Below, in pieces: positions 5,591 to 10,701 of a stretch of 10,701 nt of DNA; positions within the stretch are counted from its first letter, which is position 1; each line of letters starts with the position of its first letter. This stretch comes from Gammaproteobacteria bacterium. GTDB lineage: Bacteria > Pseudomonadota > Gammaproteobacteria > Pseudomonadales > Azotimanducaceae. Position numbers and translations under genes: made by a program. The stretch lies in assembly GCA_009839405.1 (NCBI GenBank), contig VXPR01000499.1, positions 1 to 10,701 on the forward strand, in the 5' to 3' direction. The notes beneath the pieces were generated by a model. The model saw only the letters and a program-made list of their open reading frames with translations, was not told the origin of the DNA and did no database searches.

Positions 5591-6048
5591 GGCGTCGAGC
5601 CTTGGACGGCGTTCGCCGCGACTTCCACGGGGCGGAGGTCCTTCGCCACCCGGTCCAGCACGCCGTTGATGTAGCGGTGGCCATCCTCGGCGCCGAACTG
5701 GCTGGCGAGGCTGACCCATTCGTCCAGCACCACCTTGAACGGCACCTCGATGCGGTCGCGCAGTTCAAGCACGCCGGCGCGCAGGACGGCACGTTCGATG
5801 TGGTCGAGTTGGTCCACGCGGCGGTCGAGATAGGTCTCGTAGAGCTTGTCGAGCTTCTCCGCACCGGTGAGCACGGCATCAAGGCAGGTCGAGAAAAACG
5901 CCTTGTCGGCGCGACGCAACGCCTCGCCGGTGGCGAACTGCCGCTCGATCTCCGCCGCGCTGTGGCCGCTGATCTGCCATTGGTAGATGGCTTGCAGAAG
6001 GGCTCGGCGGGCGCGGTGCCGGGCGCGTTGGTTGATTTTCCCCGTCAC
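5587..6048 (-). CDS. nusB: transcription antitermination factor NusB
   Basis: NusB pairs with NusE (S10) to bind boxA RNA and promote antitermination on rRNA operons. The protein has 153 residues. Family features are a basic N-terminus (RHRARRALLQAIYQWQ), a helical middle (ADKAFFSTCLDAVLTG), DHIERAVLRAGVLELRDRIEVP, and the C-terminal motif VVLDEWVSLASQFG followed by YINGVLDRVAK. The start is GTG 6048, four bases overlapping the ribD stop (GTGA), and the stop overlaps thiL (ATGA). In most relatives nusB follows ribH. Here it follows ribD directly. Confidence 0.95.
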   Translation of the reverse strand: MTGKINQRARHRARRALLQAIYQWQISGHSAAEIERQFATGEALRRADKAFFSTCLDAVLTGAEKLDKLYETYLDRRVDQLDHIERAVLRAGVLELRDRIEVPFKVVLDEWVSLASQFGAEDGHRYINGVLDRVAKDLRPVEVAANAVQGSTP

Positions 6049-7160
6049 CCGCGCGTTCCTTTGGCGTGCCCCGTGTGGGAGGCGTTGGCCAGCACGACCT
6101 TGACATCGGTGCCGAGCGGTTCAGCGGCGACGAGCTTGCCGCCGATGGAATCAGCCAGGTGGTCGAACGACACGGCAGCCATAGGCCGGGCGGTTTCGCC
6201 GAGCCAACTCGGTGCGAGGTAGAGCACGGCTTCGTCCCAGAGGTTTGTCTCGAGGAGCGTGCCGGCGAAGGTCGCGCCAGCTTCCACGAGCACCTCGTTG
6301 CAGCCCATTTCGGCCAGGGTTTGAAGCAGGTGGCGGGGCTCCACGCGGCTCGCTTCCTGACGCAGCATTTGTGCTTGCGGATGGTCCGGGGCGTCCCGTC
6401 CGGTGGCGAGATACACCGGCGAGTCCGTGGCGAAGAGGCGTGCCTCAGGCGGCGTGGTGCCGTAGGTGTCGGCCACCACGCGCAAGGGCTGACGGATGAT
6501 GCCATCCACCGCGAATTGCTCTCCCCGCACGGTAAGCGCAGGATCGTCCAACGCCACCGTGCCTCGTCCCGTGACGATGGCGCAGCTTTGCGCCCGGTAG
6601 CGCTGCACGTCGGCGCGCGCGTCGGGCCCGGTGATCCATTGGCTTTGGCCGCTTGCCATCGCGGTGCGCCCATCGATGGAGGCGCCGATCTTGATCCGCA
6701 CGAACGGCAGGCCCGTAGTGATGCGACGCACGAAGCCGCGATTCATCCGGATCGCTTCTGCCAGTTCCACGGTTTCTACCGCGATGCCGGCGGCGCGCAA
6801 TGTCGCATAGCCCTCGCCGGCCACGCGAGGGTCCGGGTCCGTCATCGCCCCAACCACGCGCTTGATGCCGGCGTCGATCAACGCGGCTGTGCAGGGCGGC
6901 TGGCGTCCCGTGTGGCAGCAGGGCTCGAGGGAGACGTAGGCGGTTGCGTTGGCGGGGTTGCGCCCGCTGTCGCGAGCATTGGCGAGGGCCGCGGCTTCGG
7001 CGTGGAGCTCGCCTCGGCGTCGGTGCCAGCCGCGACCGAGCACGTCGTCGCCGGATACGAGGAGGCAGCCCACGCGAGGATTCTCGGTGACGCTATAGAG
7101 CCCCTTTTTGGCGAGTTCCACGCAGCGACGCAGAAACAGGAGGTCGGAACCTTCGATCAT
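6045..7160 (-). CDS. ribD: bifunctional riboflavin deaminase/reductase RibD
   Basis: RibD carries out two successive steps of riboflavin synthesis: deamination of the pyrimidine ring of the GTP cyclohydrolase II product, and NADPH-dependent reduction of the ribosyl side chain. The protein has 371 residues. The deaminase domain has the zinc/catalytic HAE (H53, E55) and EPCCHTGRQPPC (79-90). The reductase domain begins at about residue 155 with FVRIKIGASIDGRTAM and contains SQWITGPDAR, DDPALTVR and LVEAGATFAGTLL. ATG 7160 overlaps the nrdR stop in ATGA. The usual downstream partners ribE, ribBA and ribH are missing between ribD and nusB, so the rest of the pathway must be encoded elsewhere. Confidence 0.95.
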   Translation of the reverse strand: MIEGSDLLFLRRCVELAKKGLYSVTENPRVGCLLVSGDDVLGRGWHRRRGELHAEAAALANARDSGRNPANATAYVSLEPCCHTGRQPPCTAALIDAGIKRVVGAMTDPDPRVAGEGYATLRAAGIAVETVELAEAIRMNRGFVRRITTGLPFVRIKIGASIDGRTAMASGQSQWITGPDARADVQRYRAQSCAIVTGRGTVALDDPALTVRGEQFAVDGIIRQPLRVVADTYGTTPPEARLFATDSPVYLATGRDAPDHPQAQMLRQEASRVEPRHLLQTLAEMGCNEVLVEAGATFAGTLLETNLWDEAVLYLAPSWLGETARPMAAVSFDHLADSIGGKLVAAEPLGTDVKVVLANASHTGHAKGTRG

Positions 7161-7618
7161 TCCACCCGCTCGGTGGTGAGTCTCCTGATTTCCTCTTGGA
7201 ATTCGCTCAGGTCCTGGAAGTCGCGATAGACCGAGGCGAAGCGCACATAGGCCACCTCGTCGAGCTCCTTGAGCCCGGCCATCACCTGCTCGCCCACGGT
7301 GCGGGAGGGCAGGTCGCGCTCGCCCGTGGCGCGCAGGTCGTGCTTGATGCGGCTGACGAGGGTCTCGACGTCTTCGCTGGCCACAGGTCGCTTCTCCAGC
7401 GCCCGCATGATGCCGGCGCGCAGCTTTTCCTCGTTGAACGGCTCTCTTGCGCCGCTCGACTTGATGATGCGCGGCATCACCAGTTCTGCCATCTCGAAGG
7501 TGGTGTAGCGCTCGCCACAGGACTGGCACTCACGCCGCCGCCGCACCTGCTCGCCATCGGCGACCAGCCGGGAGTCGATCACCTTGGTGTCATGGTGGCG
7601 GCAGAACGGGCAGAGCAT
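7157..7618 (-). CDS. nrdR: transcriptional repressor NrdR
   Basis: NrdR represses ribonucleotide reductase genes in response to dATP/ATP. The protein has 153 residues. The zinc ribbon comprises C3-P-F-C6 and C31-Q-S-C34, followed by RRRRECQSCGERYTTFE. The ATP-cone domain runs from about residue 47 (VMPRIIKSSGAREPFNEEKL) to about 137, with VAYVRFASVYRDFQDLSEF near its end. The start is ATG 7618, giving MLCPFC, the expected family N-terminus. Earlier in-frame starts would add unrelated sequence. It is the first gene of the minus-strand operon, with a -10-like TACAAT 30-35 bases upstream. No clear ribosome binding site is visible. Confidence 0.96.
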   Translation of the reverse strand: MLCPFCRHHDTKVIDSRLVADGEQVRRRRECQSCGERYTTFEMAELVMPRIIKSSGAREPFNEEKLRAGIMRALEKRPVASEDVETLVSRIKHDLRATGERDLPSRTVGEQVMAGLKELDEVAYVRFASVYRDFQDLSEFQEEIRRLTTERVE

Positions 7619-7647
7619 GCGTGCGCCGGGGTGGAGGCAATCGCGGA

Positions 7648-7653
7648 ATTGTA
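7648..7653 (-). promoter_or_regulatory. -10-like box for the nrdR operon
   Basis: Read on the minus strand the bases are TACAAT, matching the sigma-70 -10 consensus at five of six positions. It would start transcription near 7641, leaving a leader of about 23 bases before nrdR. No good -35 hexamer is found 16-18 bases away. Further upstream is an inverted repeat GAGACC (7668-7673) / GGTCTC (7687-7692) that could be an operator. Confidence 0.35.
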
Positions 7654-7753
7654 GCCCACGGCAGGACGAGACCATCCTTCCAGCTCGGTCTCCCCAAGCG
7701 CCGACCGGTTGCCGGACTCGTGAATAATGCGCGGTTCACACGTTGGAGATGCC

Positions 7754-9421
<1,668 letters not shown>

Positions 9422-9471
9422 GGTGCCTAGCGCCCATTTGGTCCCCGCAACGGGCTGTTACGATTCACGCC

Positions 9472-9891
9472 ATGGCCTACGACAGCAGCAACATCTTCGC
9501 CCGGATCTTGCGCGGCGAGCTGCCGGCGCATGTGGTGCTCGACGAGGAGCATTGCCTCGCCTTCATGGATGTGATGCCGCAAAGCCCCGGCCACACCCTC
9601 ATCATTCCACGCACCCCGGCAGAGAACGTGTTCGACCTGTCGGACGACGAACTCTCCGCCCTCATCGTCACGACGCGCCGGGTGGCGGTAGCCGTGAAGG
9701 CGGCGTTCAGCCCCGGCGGCATCATGCTGCTGCAGCTCAACGGCGCCGACGCCGGCCAGAGTGTCTTCCACATCCACTTCCACGTCGTCCCGCGCTACGA
9801 CGGCGAAGGGTTGAAGTTTCACGCTCGCGAGATGGCAGACCCGGAAGTGCTCGCAAGCCACGCCGAGCGGATCCGGGCGGAGCTAGGCTGA
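9472..9891 (+). CDS. HIT-family (HinT-like) nucleotide hydrolase
   Basis: The protein has 139 residues, typical of the family. It is probably a purine nucleoside phosphoramidase or dinucleotide hydrolase of the cytoplasm. The HIT motif HIHFHVVP is at residues 100-107, with the middle histidine (H102) the expected nucleophile. The N-terminal SNIFARILRGELPAH and SPGHTLIIPR segments are also characteristic. It lies 50 bases after ettA on the same strand. No Shine-Dalgarno sequence precedes ATG 9472, but a -10-like TACGAT (9459-9464) ends seven bases before the ATG, with TTGGTC upstream at 15-base spacing. A leaderless transcript is therefore possible. Substrate is not predictable from sequence. 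Confidence 0.93.
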   Translation: MAYDSSNIFARILRGELPAHVVLDEEHCLAFMDVMPQSPGHTLIIPRTPAENVFDLSDDELSALIVTTRRVAVAVKAAFSPGGIMLLQLNGADAGQSVFHIHFHVVPRYDGEGLKFHAREMADPEVLASHAERIRAELG

Positions 9892-9937
9892 GGGCCGCAG
9901 GACGCCGACCCTCGCGAGGCGAAGTTTGCGCCGGCTC

Positions 9938-10701
9938 TTAGCGGAGGGCGGTGAGGTGCGTTGCCACGGAGGCGGCAAGGGCAGGTAGGTCGTAGCCGCC
10001 TTCCAAGGCAGACACCACCCGGCCTTGGGCGCTTTGCTCGGCTGCATCGACGATGAATCGCGTCACCCAGTCGAAATCGTCTTCGCTGAGGCGCAGGTCG
10101 CCGAGGGGGTCTGCCTCGTGGGCATCGAAGCCGGCGGATACCAGAATCAGGTCGGGCCGGTGCGCGCGCAGGGCCGGCGCCCAGTCCCTTTCCACTGCAC
10201 GCCGAAAGTCGCTGCCGGTGCTGCCGGGTGGCAGCGGCGAATGCACGAGATTGGGCCGGAGCACGTCGTGGCCGCGACCGGGATAGTGGGGGAACTGAAA
10301 GGTCGAACAGACTAGAACCTCGGGGCGGTCGCGGAAGACGTCCACCGTGCCGTTGCCGTGGTGGACATCGAAGTCGAGGATCGCCAGCCGCTCCACATCC
10401 GCGCGAGCGAGTGCCAGATCGGCGGCGATGGCGACGGTGTTGAAGAGGCAAAAGCCCATTGCCGCAGCCTCCTCGGCATGATGCCCAGGTGGCCGAATCG
10501 CGCAGAACGCCCGGCGACCGGTTGGCTCCTCACCTGCAAGAACCCAATCCACGGCCGCCGTCGCCGCGCCGATGCAAGCGAGCGCAGCCCCAAGCGAGCC
10601 GGAGCTCATCGTGGTGTCGGGATCCACGCGAACCAGCCCTTCGTCCGGCGAACTCGCCTCCAGCCACTGCACCAGTCGAGCATCGTGAACCCGCGCCGCG
10701 T
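9938..10701 (-). CDS. histone-deacetylase-like zinc amidohydrolase, N-terminus outside window
   Basis: The frame is open to the right edge and ends with TAA at 9938. The GTG at 10672 is inside conserved-looking sequence (RVHDARLVQWLE), so the true start lies beyond the window. Motifs in order are RPPGHHAEEAAAMGFCLFN with the catalytic histidine pair, LAILDFDVHHGNGT with zinc ligands D and H, VSAGFDAHEADPLGDL with the third zinc ligand D, and LEGGYD near the C-terminus. These place it in the arginase/deacetylase superfamily, closest in style to bacterial class II deacetylase-like and acetylpolyamine amidohydrolase proteins. The substrate could be acetyl-lysine protein, an acetylpolyamine or a small amide. 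It converges on the HIT gene with 46 bases between the stop codons. Confidence 0.92.
   Translation of the reverse strand, partial: AARVHDARLVQWLEASSPDEGLVRVDPDTTMSSGSLGAALACIGAATAAVDWVLAGEEPTGRRAFCAIRPPGHHAEEAAAMGFCLFNTVAIAADLALARADVERLAILDFDVHHGNGTVDVFRDRPEVLVCSTFQFPHYPGRGHDVLRPNLVHSPLPPGSTGSDFRRAVERDWAPALRAHRPDLILVSAGFDAHEADPLGDLRLSEDDFDWVTRFIVDAAEQSAQGRVVSALEGGYDLPALAASVATHLTALR

Noticed and set aside
6066..7229. Open frame of 387 codons on the plus strand opposite ribD
   Set aside because: The minus strand encodes both RibD domains with intact catalytic residues. The plus frame has no domain and crosses the nrdR-ribD overlap.
9910..9919. CCTCGCGAGG palindrome between the convergent HIT and deacetylase-like genes
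   Set aside because: It is a 10-base self-complementary run with no loop and no T-tract. It is too short to support a terminator or operator.

Overview
The window looks like chromosomal DNA from a G+C-rich gammaproteobacterium. The evidence is a nrdR-ribD-nusB-thiL-pgpA cluster in the usual proteobacterial order, a full-length EttA of 555 residues that is very close to the enterobacterial protein, and an xseB gene. I cannot place it more precisely. Most genes are housekeeping genes. The exception is a compact accessory stretch at about 1.7-3.8 kb.

Layout. Bases 1-1224 (+) hold the 3' part of a gene for a TPR/Sel1-repeat protein that enters from the left edge. Bases 1225-1427 are non-coding and carry a REP-like palindrome and a second hairpin. 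A 90-residue winged-helix-like protein of unknown role follows at 1428-1700 (+). Bases 1701-2024 contain no gene, but they hold the most interesting signal: an NtrC-type operator (1769-1785), a perfect-looking sigma-54 promoter (1847-1862), and 34 bases beyond the promoter a long hairpin followed by a T-tract (1896-1953). Together these predict an unannotated sigma-54/NtrC-controlled small RNA of about 80 nt. Alternatively, they form an attenuated leader for the genes that follow.

Bases 2025-3529 (+) encode a type II restriction-modification pair: a beta-class SPPY DNA methyltransferase whose stop overlaps the start of a BglII/BstYI-like endonuclease. The pair is less G+C-rich than its surroundings. 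It abuts the broken 3' end of a small minus-strand gene (3788-3530) that is also frameshifted, which suggests the pair was inserted there. xseB (3846-4085, +) follows.

On the minus strand, nrdR-ribD-nusB-thiL-pgpA (7618 to 4129) form a tight operon. Every junction overlaps by a few bases, and pgpA probably starts with ATT. It combines nucleotide-reductase regulation, riboflavin synthesis, transcription antitermination, thiamine-phosphate activation and phosphatidylglycerol synthesis. The ribE, ribBA and ribH genes that usually sit between ribD and nusB are absent. Divergent from nrdR are ettA (7754-9421, +) and a HIT-family gene (9472-9891, +). A class II histone-deacetylase-like amidohydrolase gene (minus, 9938 to beyond the right edge) converges on them.
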